Positions 36,533 to 44,300 of a DNA stretch of 64,000 bases are shown piece after piece. Each line of letters begins with the position of its first letter. The first letter of the stretch is position 1. A program made the position numbers and the translations under genes. The notes beneath the pieces were generated by a model, which was not told the origin of the DNA, ran no database searches, and saw only the letters and a list, made by a program, of their open reading frames with translations. The stretch comes from Kribbella sp. CA-293567 (lineage in GTDB: Bacteria; Actinomycetota; Actinomycetes; Propionibacteriales; Kribbellaceae), in assembly GCF_027627575.1 (NCBI RefSeq), contig NZ_CP114065.1, forward strand, positions 1,798,001 through 1,862,000, read 5' to 3'.

Positions 36533-37709
36533 CCTTCGATACCAGATCGACCAGCGCACGAGTGAGCCGCACCCGCTGCTCGAACAGCTCGAGACCACAC
36601 TCGGTGGTCTTGCCGAGCGCTTCGAGCGGCAGGGCGGTGAAGGCCGCCCGTGCCAGCAGCGAACCGAGGTAGCCGTAGAGCACCTCGTCCTCGGTCACTG
36701 TCATTCCCTCAGCGGCGACTCCGTCCCGGAACGCCGCGAGGATGACCGTGTGGATGGCAGGCAGTTCCTCCGGCGCCAGTTCGCCGGCATGCGCCAGGCC
36801 GACCAGCAGTTGGCCGAGGTCGAAGCCGATCGCCTGCGGGCAGTCGAACCCCCAGTCGATCACCACGAACTCGTCCGGTTCGTCCTTCGCCACCAGCAGG
36901 TTCTGCGGGCTCGCGTCCCCGTGCTGATAAGTCTGCGGAAGAGCCTCCAGCCGATCCAGTACTGCGGGCAGCCGGTTCGCCAGCACGAGCAGCTCGTCCC
37001 GGAGCCCGTGGTCGCCGGTCGAGCGGACCGCCTCGGCCAGCAGCGGGTGCAGCCAGGTCTGGTCGTCGGCCAGCATCGGAATCGCGCGCTGCAGAACCCG
37101 GCCGGTGGCGTAGTACCTCAGTCCGATCCCAGGGACGCGGACGCCGGGCCGGTCGAGGAACGGCTCCACCAGGTGCAACTGACGACGGGCGGACAGCCGG
37201 CCGAGCAGGTGCGCGGCGTGCTCGAAGCGGGCGAGCGGCCAGCACCCGGGCAACTGGTCGACGTCTTCCATCCACAGCGTCGCGCGGTCGTCGTCGTACT
37301 CGGTGAGCTGGTGAAGTCTCGGCAGCCTCAGGCCGTCCGGCAGCAGCGTCGCGATGGTGCTTCGGTGGACGGCGACCTCGAGTCGCCAGGGGAGGTTGTC
37401 GATGAAGTGGTTCCGGAACGGCTCCGGGATCAGGTGGATCAGTGGCCAGTGCCGGGCGGACTGGAGCTTCTTGACGAAGACGGACCACTCGACGGTCTCG
37501 CCGGACGGGCGCTCGGCCGTGCCCAGTACCCGCAGCAGGGCTTCGGTGCTCGGCGTACCGATCTCGTAGTCGAAGACCTCGACCCGGGCTGCGGTCGGCA
37601 CGGTGTCAGGCCGGCCGGTGACCTCGCCGACGAGACGGGTGAGTGCGCGTTCGTCAGGTGCGTCGCGGCCGAGCTCGGCCAGTCCGGCACTGACGGTGGT
37701 GCTGTGCAT
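36525..37709 (-). CDS. APH-type phosphotransferase (second)
   Basis: This 394 aa protein of the aminoglycoside-phosphotransferase/choline-kinase fold has the catalytic loop QTYQHGDASPQNLLVAKDE and metal-binding motif FVVIDWGFDCPQAIGFDLGQLL. Unlike the kinase at 12-13.3 kb it has no Nudix-like N-terminus. The N-terminal ~110 residues form a separate subdomain with EWSVFVKKLQSARHW. The Asn-for-His shift (HGDASPQN) is common in actinobacterial members whose substrates are unknown. The gene overlaps the convergent Ddn-family gene by eight bases. Drug resistance should not be assumed. Confidence 0.82.
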   Translation of the reverse strand: MHSTTVSAGLAELGRDAPDERALTRLVGEVTGRPDTVPTAARVEVFDYEIGTPSTEALLRVLGTAERPSGETVEWSVFVKKLQSARHWPLIHLIPEPFRNHFIDNLPWRLEVAVHRSTIATLLPDGLRLPRLHQLTEYDDDRATLWMEDVDQLPGCWPLARFEHAAHLLGRLSARRQLHLVEPFLDRPGVRVPGIGLRYYATGRVLQRAIPMLADDQTWLHPLLAEAVRSTGDHGLRDELLVLANRLPAVLDRLEALPQTYQHGDASPQNLLVAKDEPDEFVVIDWGFDCPQAIGFDLGQLLVGLAHAGELAPEELPAIHTVILAAFRDGVAAEGMTVTEDEVLYGYLGSLLARAAFTALPLEALGKTTECGLELFEQRVRLTRALVDLVSKVS

Positions 37710-37717
37710 GATGGCCC

Positions 37718-37749
37718 CCCGGCGATCGGTTTCTGCCGATGATGCCGGG
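37718..37749 (-). terminator. Possible terminator after the hemolysin III gene
   Basis: Stem CCCGGC / GCCGGG (37718-37723, 37744-37749) encloses a second stem ATCGG / CCGAT (37725-37729, 37736-37740) with small bulges. It lies between the hemolysin III stop and the following kinase-like gene on the minus strand. Confidence 0.4.
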
Positions 37750-37783
37750 AACTCTTCAGCTGGTCTTCAGATCGGGCCCGAGG

Positions 37784-38512
37784 TCACGCCGCGTTGTAGG
37801 TGGCGATACTGACCGCGATGTAGTGGCAGATGAAGGCGGCCACCGTGCAGGCGTGGAAGATCTCGTGGAAGCCGAACCAGCGAGGTGACGGATCCGGCCG
37901 CTTGGTGCCGTAGACGACCGCGCCGATCGAGTAGAGCCCGCCGCCGATCGCGAGCAGCGTGACCACGGCCGCGCCGCCCAGGCGGTAGAAGTCACCCATC
38001 CAGAAGATCGCCACCCAGCCGAGGGCCAGGTAGATCGGGGTGTAGAGCCAGCGCGGGGCGCCCACCCAGAAGATCCGGAACAGGATGCCGATCAGGGCGC
38101 CGCCCCAGGCCAGGCTGAGCAGCAGGATCCGGTCGTTGCCGCGCAGCAGCACCACCCCCAGAGGGGTGTAGGTGCCGGCGATCAGCAGGAAGATGTTGCT
38201 GTGGTCGAGCCGGCGCAGGATCGCTTCACCGGTCGCACCCCAGTAGAAGCGGTGGTAGAGCCCGGAGATGCCGAACAGCAGCATCGAGCCGAGGGTGTAG
38301 ACGGCCGCGGCCCAGCGGGCGCTGGTGGTCGGCGCGAGACAGATCAGCACGATGCCGGCCGCGGTCGCGAGCGGGAAGGTGCCGGTGTGCAGCCAGCCGC
38401 GGAGCTTCGGTTTCAGCGGTGCGAGCCGGTCGGTCAGGTGATGACCGTGCTCGTGCTCCGGCTCGGGAGAGGACCCTCCGGTCGGGGTGCTGGTCCCGGA
38501 TTCGGCCGTCAT
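37784..38512 (-). CDS. Hemolysin III/AdipoR-family membrane protein
   Basis: This 242 aa protein has about seven membrane helices of the hemolysin III/YqfA/progestin-adiponectin receptor family. Conserved features are FGISGLYHRFYWG (His), RRLDHSNIFLLIAGTYTPL (Asp-His) and the C-terminal FGFHEIFHACTVAAFICHYIAV (paired His), which together form the zinc site of the family. The first ~45 residues are a disordered His/Glu/Pro-rich tail. Biochemical activity in bacteria is not established despite the name. ATG 38512 is preferred over 38560 because AGAGGA precedes it. The position before the prenyl synthase matches Rv1085c/Rv1086. Confidence 0.88.
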   Translation of the reverse strand: MTAESGTSTPTGGSSPEPEHEHGHHLTDRLAPLKPKLRGWLHTGTFPLATAAGIVLICLAPTTSARWAAAVYTLGSMLLFGISGLYHRFYWGATGEAILRRLDHSNIFLLIAGTYTPLGVVLLRGNDRILLLSLAWGGALIGILFRIFWVGAPRWLYTPIYLALGWVAIFWMGDFYRLGGAAVVTLLAIGGGLYSIGAVVYGTKRPDPSPRWFGFHEIFHACTVAAFICHYIAVSIATYNAA

Positions 38513-38690
38513 CGCCGTCCTCTCGTACGCGTAGCGATCACGGACGCAACCGTAATCCACGGAGGCGTGGGTTCACGTGCGATCGGGAGGAAATGTAGGC
38601 GAGATCACCAGCGGGAACAGTCTCCCCGGAGGGTCCGACGCATGAACCGGAGGAAAAGTTCGATCACTCTACGGGACCCGGAAACTCCGC

Positions 38691-38696
38691 TAGCCT
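38691..38696 (+). promoter_or_regulatory. -10 box of the Z-prenyl synthase gene
   Basis: TAGCCT is a fit to TANNNT. The transcript would start near 38703, leaving a leader of about 30 bases that holds GAGGAG at 38715-38720. Confidence 0.4.
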
Positions 38697-38731
38697 CAGA
38701 AGCCGGAGAGCTTCGAGGAGAGCACCTGCTG

Positions 38732-39511
38732 ATGCGGACACCTGGCAAGGCAAAGCTGCGCGACGTGGTCTACGGACTGTACGAACGCCGGCTGGCGCGC
38801 ACCCTGTCGCCGGACCGGATGCCGCGCCACGTCGGCGTGATCATCGACGGCAACCGCCGCTGGGCCCGGGCCGCCGGCGATCCGGTCTCCCGGGGCCACG
38901 AGGCCGGCGCCACCAAGATCACCGAGTTCCTGCACTGGTGCGACGAGGTCGGCGTCAAGGTGGTCACCGTCTGGATGCTCTCCACCGACAACCTGACCCG
39001 TCCCGCCGACGAGCTGGAGCCGTTGCTGCGGATCATCGAGTCGACGGTCGAGGAGCTGACCGGGACCGGCCGGTGGCGGATCCACCCGGTCGGGGCGCTC
39101 GACCTGTTGCCCGGTGCCACTGCCGAGGTGCTGAAGGGCGCCGAGACCGCCACCCAGAACGTGCAGGGCATGATCGTCAACGTCGCCGTCGGGTACGGCG
39201 GCCGCCGCGAGCTGGCCGACGCCGTCCGGTCGCTGCTGCTCGAAGAGGCCGCGAAGGGCATCTCGATCGAGGAACTGGCCGAGCGGGTCGACGTGGAGCA
39301 CATCGCCGAGCACCTCTACACCAAGGGCCAGCCGGATCCCGACCTGGTGATCAGGACGTCGGGGGAGCAGCGGCTGGGCGGGTTCCTGCTGTGGCAGAGC
39401 GCGCTGAGCGAGTTCTACTTCTGCGAGGCGCTCTGGCCGGACTTCCGCCACGTCGACTTTCTGCGGGCGATCCGGAGCTACGCCCAGCGGGAGCGCCGCT
39501 TCGGGACCTGA
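38732..39511 (+). CDS. uppS: cis-Prenyltransferase (Z-farnesyl/undecaprenyl diphosphate synthase family)
   Basis: This 259 aa soluble enzyme elongates allylic diphosphates with isopentenyl diphosphate for cell-wall lipid carriers. The catalytic Asp is D39 in VGVIIDGNRRWAR, followed by the conserved STDNLTRP, NVAVGYGGRREL and LVIRTSGEQRLGGFLLWQSALSEFYF segments. By synteny (hemolysin III, then this gene) it matches Rv1086, which makes short-chain Z,E-farnesyl diphosphate, so the product could be C15 rather than C55. ATG 38732 gives an N-terminus like that family's (KLRDVVYGLYERRL). Its last 161 bases overlap the open frame of the convergent membrane protein. Confidence 0.88.
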   Translation: MRTPGKAKLRDVVYGLYERRLARTLSPDRMPRHVGVIIDGNRRWARAAGDPVSRGHEAGATKITEFLHWCDEVGVKVVTVWMLSTDNLTRPADELEPLLRIIESTVEELTGTGRWRIHPVGALDLLPGATAEVLKGAETATQNVQGMIVNVAVGYGGRRELADAVRSLLLEEAAKGISIEELAERVDVEHIAEHLYTKGQPDPDLVIRTSGEQRLGGFLLWQSALSEFYFCEALWPDFRHVDFLRAIRSYAQRERRFGT

Positions 39512-40583
39512 GCTCCGGGAGTCCTGCCGCGACCGGGGCGCCTCGGCCGCAGCGGCGGCACGTCGTACGGCGCCTGAGGTGGTAGGCGTAGGTGGCAGCG
39601 GCCAGTGCCGCGCCCCAGACAACCCAGAGGGTGCCGGGCAGAGCCAGGCCCCATTCGGAGCCGGCGTTGTCACCGGGCAGCCGGAGGTTCATCAGACCGG
39701 CCGGGATCAGGACCACGGCCACGATCGAGGCCGGGACGATCGCCAGCCGGGGTGGTACCGGCCGACCGGCTTTGAGCCAGATCCAGCGCGGATAGACCTC
39801 GCCCCAGCGGTGCACCAGCCCGTGCGTGAGGATGCTGCCGCCAATGCCCAGTAGGGCCAGCGCGAGGCCCATCTCCAGCATGCCGGGCGTGTCGGTCATC
39901 ATCTGGTGGAACTCGTCGGTGATGCCCAGGGGCCAGCCGAAGTACCAGGCGAGCCGGGTGAACTCGTAGGGGACGTTGGCAACGACAGCGATCAGCACTG
40001 CGCGACGCCCCCACCGCAGCGCTCCTTCGGGTGTCTGCCAGGCCCTGAGCGGGCTGTCGTCGCGTCCGCAGCCCGTGCAGGCCTGACGGGACCTCCGGTG
40101 ATGTCTGACGGCCGTAGCGGCCCACAGGAGACCGCCCAGGAAGACGAGCAGGATGTTGACGCGATGCCAGTACAGGATGTCGCCGATGCCGTCCTGGGCG
40201 CCGGGGACGCCGGTGAAGGCGAAGACGAGGAGCGCGGGGGAGAACGCCAGCACGGCCAGTGGGGTGTAGTCGGGAATGACCAGTGCCAGCAGGACGGCCA
40301 GCAGTACGGCGTACGCGTGGAGTAGGCGGTTGAGCCCGGTACTGCGTGTCCTCGGTTCCCGCAGTGTCATCACCAGTGCGACCACCGCTCCCAGCAGGCC
40401 GACCACGGCCATTGCTGGGCCGACCACGCTGACCGGCGCTCCTTCGAGGATCGAAGCGGTCGCACGGTCGTCGTCCACCCGAGCGAACGGGTAGCCGGCG
40501 CCCCCTGCCGTCCAGTAGATCCCCAGCACGCCGTAGGTCAGCGACCAGAGAGACGTGGCGTAACCGAGCGTGTTTTTCACCAT
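39351..40583 (-). CDS. Polytopic membrane protein with zinc-ribbon-like CxxC motifs, unrecognised
   Basis: This is a 410 aa protein as read, with about nine membrane helices in residues 1-345. A CTGCGRDD motif sits in a cytoplasmic loop near residue 170 and CRRCGRG near residue 350. The start MVKNTLGYATSLWSLTYGVLGIYWTAGGAGYPF is clearly coding. The last ~55 residues are Arg/Ser/Pro/Ala-rich and lie opposite the end of the prenyl synthase gene, so the true functional end may be near the second CxxC. There is no ribosome site, but CACGCT lies six bases before the ATG. I do not recognise the family. Confidence 0.65.
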   Translation of the reverse strand: MVKNTLGYATSLWSLTYGVLGIYWTAGGAGYPFARVDDDRATASILEGAPVSVVGPAMAVVGLLGAVVALVMTLREPRTRSTGLNRLLHAYAVLLAVLLALVIPDYTPLAVLAFSPALLVFAFTGVPGAQDGIGDILYWHRVNILLVFLGGLLWAATAVRHHRRSRQACTGCGRDDSPLRAWQTPEGALRWGRRAVLIAVVANVPYEFTRLAWYFGWPLGITDEFHQMMTDTPGMLEMGLALALLGIGGSILTHGLVHRWGEVYPRWIWLKAGRPVPPRLAIVPASIVAVVLIPAGLMNLRLPGDNAGSEWGLALPGTLWVVWGAALAAATYAYHLRRRTTCRRCGRGAPVAAGLPELRSRSGAPAGRSSGSPAESRRGGSPARAPRRSRTRSARSATAGTRPAAAPPTS

Positions 40584-40982
40584 GCCGACAGCGTGCGACG
40601 AGGGGCCGGCGTACCGGCTCCCTCGGCGGGGTGAGCGGCGTCGTCCGTTGGAGGGAAACGCGTAACAAGCCGTTAACCCCGTGGCCGGGCGTGTCGGGCT
40701 GCGGCGTTTGCAGGACGGACCTACAGTCCTTAGTGACGGTCGGAGGGGAAGCCGGTCGTCCGGGAGGCCCGATCAGATGAGACTTCATTGCTCGCCGGTA
40801 GCCCCATGAGGCGCCGAACGGAGTGCCCGAGACCCACGGTCTCATCCTCACTGATTTCCGGTTCCGTGCGTGCTGCGGGACGGAGGGGGTCTGCACCAGA
40901 CCTCCGGGTCCGGACCCGGTCCAACACCTAACCACTGGTGGGCCGGGCGTGGTGCACGCTGCGGTCCGAGAGGACGTGCGAC
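40584..40982 (+). promoter_or_regulatory. Long phoH2 upstream region with several hairpins
   Basis: This 399-base stretch has no credible gene. A possible promoter is TTGCAG (40708-40713), 17 bases, TAGTGA (40731-40736), which would give a leader of about 240 bases. The leader has a GAGACC-CAC-GGTCTC hairpin (40829-40843), a GGTCT/AGACC hairpin (about 40888-40902) and a perfect 16-base palindrome at 40904-40919, then GAGAGGA before ATG 40983. I could not match it to a known riboswitch family. Confidence 0.45.
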
Positions 40983-42320
40983 ATGGCTGCCACCCACGCC
41001 AAGGCGTCAACCCCCTCATCCACGCCGGACCAGCGCACTTTCGTGCTGGACACCTCGGTCCTGCTGTCGGATCCGCACGCGATGGTGCGCTTCGACGAGC
41101 ACGAGGTCGTCATCCCGGTGGTCGTAGTCACCGAACTGGAGGCAAAACGGCATCACCCCGAGCTCGGCTACTTCGCTCGCACCGCGTTGCGCTTGATGGA
41201 CGAACTCCGGGTCAAGCACGGCCGGCTGGACGCACCCCTGCCAGTGGGGGAGAAGGGTGGAACACTCCGGGTCGAGCTCAATCACACCGATCCCGAGGGG
41301 TTGCCGGCCGGTTTCCGGCTCGGCGACAACGACAGCCGGATCCTCGCGGTGGCCTGCAACTTCCAGGCCGAGGGCCGCAACGTCACGCTGGTCTCCAAGG
41401 ACCTGCCGATGCGGGTCAAGGCCTCGGCCTGCGGCCTGGACGCCGAGGAGTACCGCGCCGAGCTGGCGCTGGAGTCGTCCGGCTGGACCGGGATGGGCGA
41501 GCTGGAGGTACCGACCAGCGACGTCGACAGCCTGTACGAGGACGGCGTGCTGGACATCCCCGAGGGCCGGGAGTTCCCCACCCACACCGGGCTGGTGCTG
41601 CTGTCCGAGCGCGGCAGCGCGCTCGGCCGGGTGATGCCGGACAAGCGGATCAGGCTGGTCCGCGGCGACCGGGAGGCGTTCGGGCTGCGGGGCCGGTCGG
41701 CCGAGCAGCGCGTCGCGCTGGATCTGCTGCTGGACCCCGACGTCGGGATCATCTCGCTCGGTGGCCGCGCCGGCACCGGCAAGTCGGCGCTCGCGCTGTG
41801 CGCCGGGCTGGAAGCGGTGATGGAGCGCCGGCAGCACAAGAAGGTCGTCGTCTTCCGGCCGCTGTTCGCGGTCGGCGGTCAGGAGCTCGGCTACCTGCCC
41901 GGTTCGGAGTCGGAGAAGATGGCGCCCTGGGCGCAGGCCGTGCACGACACGCTCGGCGCGGTGACCAGCAGCGACGTGATCGACGAGGTGATGGACCGCG
42001 GCATGCTCGAGGTGATGCCGCTGACCCACATCCGCGGCCGGTCGCTGCACGACGCGTTCGTGATCGTCGACGAGGCCCAGTCGCTGGAGCGCAACGTGCT
42101 GCTGACGGTGCTGTCCCGGATCGGCGCGAACTCGCGGGTGGTGCTCACCCACGACGTCGCGCAGCGCGACAACCTGCGGGTCGGCCGGCACGACGGCGTC
42201 GTCGCGGTGGTCGAGAAGCTGAAGGGTCACCCACTTTTCGCGCACGTCACGCTGACCCGTTCGGAGCGGTCGCCGATCGCGGCCCTGGTCACCGAGATGC
42301 TGGAGGACGTCCAGTTGTAG
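40983..42320 (+). CDS. phoH2: PhoH2: PIN ribonuclease domain fused to PhoH ATPase
   Basis: This 445 aa protein has a PIN (VapC-like) nuclease domain at about residues 18-150, with acidic residues in [12 protein letters not shown] (Asp23), TELEAK and the later [10 protein letters not shown]. The PhoH P-loop ATPase spans about 235-445, with Walker [14 protein letters not shown], Walker [12 protein letters not shown] and the sensor [10 protein letters not shown]. Mycobacterial PhoH2 is an ATP-dependent RNA helicase and RNase. A separate short upstream antitoxin gene (phoAT) is described there, but I see no clear equivalent in the leader here. ATG 40983 has GAGAGGA upstream. A GTG at 40938 is in frame but less likely. 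Confidence 0.9.
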   Translation: MAATHAKASTPSSTPDQRTFVLDTSVLLSDPHAMVRFDEHEVVIPVVVVTELEAKRHHPELGYFARTALRLMDELRVKHGRLDAPLPVGEKGGTLRVELNHTDPEGLPAGFRLGDNDSRILAVACNFQAEGRNVTLVSKDLPMRVKASACGLDAEEYRAELALESSGWTGMGELEVPTSDVDSLYEDGVLDIPEGREFPTHTGLVLLSERGSALGRVMPDKRIRLVRGDREAFGLRGRSAEQRVALDLLLDPDVGIISLGGRAGTGKSALALCAGLEAVMERRQHKKVVVFRPLFAVGGQELGYLPGSESEKMAPWAQAVHDTLGAVTSSDVIDEVMDRGMLEVMPLTHIRGRSLHDAFVIVDEAQSLERNVLLTVLSRIGANSRVVLTHDVAQRDNLRVGRHDGVVAVVEKLKGHPLFAHVTLTRSERSPIAALVTEMLEDVQL

Positions 42321-42359
42321 GGACGTCTGTAAAACAGAAGTAAGACTTTCGCGGTAACA

Positions 42360-42388
42360 GGTGCGGCCACCCGTCGGGTGGCCGCACC
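42360..42388 (+). terminator. phoH2 terminator
   Basis: There is a perfect 13-base stem GGTGCGGCCACCC / GGGTGGCCGCACC (42360-42372 and 42376-42388) with a three-base loop, followed by GTTCGTTGG. Confidence 0.85.
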
Positions 42389-42479
42389 GTTCGTTGGGGC
42401 GTTGTTGTGATCACGCTCCGATTAGGCCAGAGTATGAACCTGTTGCAGCCGACGGGGGTCGGGTAACTCGGAAGGACAG

Positions 42480-43178
42480 ATGAAAGCGAAGCGCTCGGTC
42501 GCGATTCTCGCAGTCTGTGGGATCGCCGTCGTCTCTGTTGTCGCAGGTCTCGACCTCTTCAGCTCCCCCGGGAGCAACGCCGCGTCCGATCCGGTCTCCG
42601 GGCGCGCCGAGATGGCCGTGCTGAACAGCGAGCGGGCGCAGGCGGCCAAGTCGCCGACGCCGAAGCCGAAGAGCGCCGCCGAGCAGGCCCAGGAAGTCAT
42701 CCAGCTCCGCAACCAGATCGAGGCCGTGGACGCCGCGCGCCGGGCCGCCCAGGACGCCTCCGACCTGCGGCAGAAGGCGAAGAACACCGCGATGGCCCGC
42801 TACAAGGCGTTGCAGAAGACCGATCGGAGCTCCCGCGAGGAGCGCGCCACCCGCGACGCGGAGCGCAAGAAGCTCGAAGGCACGCCGAAGGAGATCGCCC
42901 GGAACCTGCTCGGCGACCACGGCTGGGGAGCCAGCCAGTTCAGCTGCCTGGAGAGCCTGTGGAACAAGGAGTCGCGCTGGAAGGTCACCGCCGACAACCC
43001 GACCTCCAGCGCGTACGGCATCCCGCAGGCGCTGCCCGGCAACCGGATGGCGGCGTACGGCAAGGACTGGCGGACCAACCCGGTCACCCAGATCAAGTGG
43101 GGCCTGGACTACATCGAGAACCGGCACGGCTCGCCGTGCGGCGCCTGGTCGCACTCCAAGGCCAAGGGCTGGTACTGA
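42480..43178 (+). CDS. Secreted lytic transglycosylase-like protein
   Basis: This 232 aa protein has an N-terminal signal or anchor (SVAILAVCGIAVVSVVAGL), a helical, Lys/Ala-rich coiled-coil middle (about residues 62-140) and a C-terminal SLT-like domain of about 85 residues. The domain runs FSCLESLWNKESRWKVTADNPTSSAYGIPQALPGNRM and ends GSPCGAWSHSKAKGWY. The Glu in NKESRW is the expected catalytic acid for peptidoglycan strand cleavage, and two Cys can form a disulfide. This domain is common in actinobacterial resuscitation and cell-separation enzymes. ATG 42480 has GGAAGGACAG upstream. Confidence 0.87.
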   Translation: MKAKRSVAILAVCGIAVVSVVAGLDLFSSPGSNAASDPVSGRAEMAVLNSERAQAAKSPTPKPKSAAEQAQEVIQLRNQIEAVDAARRAAQDASDLRQKAKNTAMARYKALQKTDRSSREERATRDAERKKLEGTPKEIARNLLGDHGWGASQFSCLESLWNKESRWKVTADNPTSSAYGIPQALPGNRMAAYGKDWRTNPVTQIKWGLDYIENRHGSPCGAWSHSKAKGWY

Positions 43179-43181
43179 CCG

Positions 43182-43826
43182 CTGAGCGAGCTGGCGCGGG
43201 CGGTCAGCGAGCGGGGTGAACTCCTGCTGCGACGCCGGGAGGACGGAGCCGTCGAGCTGCGGGTCAACGGCGTGTTCGTGATGGACGACGTGGAGACGTC
43301 GAGCGAGGAGCTGCTCGCGTCGGCGGCCTTGTCCTCGGTACTGCGTCCGCGGAGGGTGCTGGTGGGCGGGCTGGGGCTCGGCTACACCGTCCGCGCACTG
43401 CTCGCCGATGAGCGGGTGGAATCGGTGCTGGTGGCGGAGATCGAGCCGGCGGTGGTGCAGTGGATGCGGGACGGGCTGGTGCCGTCGGTGCTTGAGGACG
43501 AGCGGGTGCGGGTCGCGGTGGGGGACGTGCGCGACGTCGTACTGGGTGCGGCTGTGGGGTCGCTGGACGCGCTGTTGCTGGATGTCGACAACGGTCCGGA
43601 TTTCCTTGTCTACAACGAGAATTCAGCGCTCTACGAAGCGAGCTTTCTGGCCGAGTGCCGGCAGCGGCTGGCGCCGGGCGGAGTACTGAGCGTGTGGTCC
43701 TCGTCGGCGTCCGGTGCGTTGGAGGACGCCGTACGGGCTGTTTTCGGCGAGTGCGTGGTGCGGCCCGTCCCGGTGCGGCTGCAGGGACGGGCCGAGACCT
43801 ACTACGTCTATCAGGGCAGCTCGTAG
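43182..43826 (+). CDS. Spermidine-synthase-like methyltransferase-fold protein, probable CTG start
   Basis: This 214 aa protein has the Rossmann fold of spermidine synthase-like proteins: LVGGLGLGYTVRALLADERVESVLVAEIEPAVVQWMR, then VAVGDVRDVV and DALLLDVDNGPDFLVYNENSALY. The first ATG/GTG in frame is GTG 43272, but the preceding 30 codons (SELARAVSERGELLLRRREDGAVELRVNG) read as conserved protein. No ATG, GTG or TTG lies between them and the in-frame TGA of the upstream transglycosylase at 43176. CTG 43182 is therefore the likeliest start, with coupling to the upstream gene. If 43272 is used, the protein is 184 aa and lacks its first strands. It overlaps the convergent DUF3224 gene by 16 bases. 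Confidence 0.72.
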   Translation: MSELARAVSERGELLLRRREDGAVELRVNGVFVMDDVETSSEELLASAALSSVLRPRRVLVGGLGLGYTVRALLADERVESVLVAEIEPAVVQWMRDGLVPSVLEDERVRVAVGDVRDVVLGAAVGSLDALLLDVDNGPDFLVYNENSALYEASFLAECRQRLAPGGVLSVWSSSASGALEDAVRAVFGECVVRPVPVRLQGRAETYYVYQGSS

Positions 43827-44221
43827 TCCACCGTCAGGCGCGGGCCCTGGTCGTCGTGCTCGTAGACGACCGTGCCGGTCAGACCGGTGAGGTCACCGTC
43901 GGCCGCGACGATCTTGCCCGGTGACGAGGTCTGGTCGGCGCTCGCGCCGTGCACGATGACGAAGGTGCCGTCACGGCCCGCCAGGGTGCCGGTGAAGCGC
44001 TCGACCGCCGTGTACGCCGCGGGGCCCTGCGCGGTGCCCACCATCAGCAGCTCGGCGGTGCTGGTGCCCTCGAGGCCCTCGACCTGGTCGAGGTCGGCGC
44101 CCTCGAGCTTGGAGCCGGTGAAGGTCTTGCCGACGACGGCCCGGCCCAGGGTGAGCTCACCGGACTCGTCGTAGGTCGACTGGTCCCATTTGGTGATCTC
44201 GAATGCCTGCGTGAAGCGCAT
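43811..44221 (-). CDS. DUF3224 domain protein
   Basis: This 136 aa soluble protein is of the DUF3224 type, a small beta-barrel. The core has ATFEIT-like opening ([19 protein letters not shown]), [42 protein letters not shown] and the ending [26 protein letters not shown]. The family is related in shape to allene-oxide-cyclase-like barrels. Its function is unknown. ATG 44221 has GAGGGAGC upstream. The 3' end overlaps the spermidine-synthase-like gene by 16 bases, and the divergent fumC start is 80 bases away. Confidence 0.82.
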   Translation of the reverse strand: MRFTQAFEITKWDQSTYDESGELTLGRAVVGKTFTGSKLEGADLDQVEGLEGTSTAELLMVGTAQGPAAYTAVERFTGTLAGRDGTFVIVHGASADQTSSPGKIVAADGDLTGLTGTVVYEHDDQGPRLTVDYELP

Positions 44222-44288
44222 GGATGCTCCCTCGTGTGTCGTTGTCCACAACGGTTCTATCAGTCCGGGCCGACGCCGCGGATCGACG

Positions 44289-44294
44289 TACTCT
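44289..44294 (+). promoter_or_regulatory. -10 box of fumC
   Basis: TACTCT lies six bases before ATG 44301, with no ribosome site. A leaderless transcript is likely. Confidence 0.5.
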
Positions 44295-44300
44295 GCAGGT

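Noticed and set aside
40741..40800. Cobalamin-riboswitch-like GGAAGCCGGT in the phoH2 leader.
   Set aside because: The conserved B12-box companions (the CCGC-ACTGT part and the downstream AGCCAGGA-type segment) are missing.
42400..42420. GTGATCAC before the transglycosylase gene as a CRP-type site.
   Set aside because: The CRP consensus needs TGTGA and TCACA six bases apart. This is only an 8-base palindrome.
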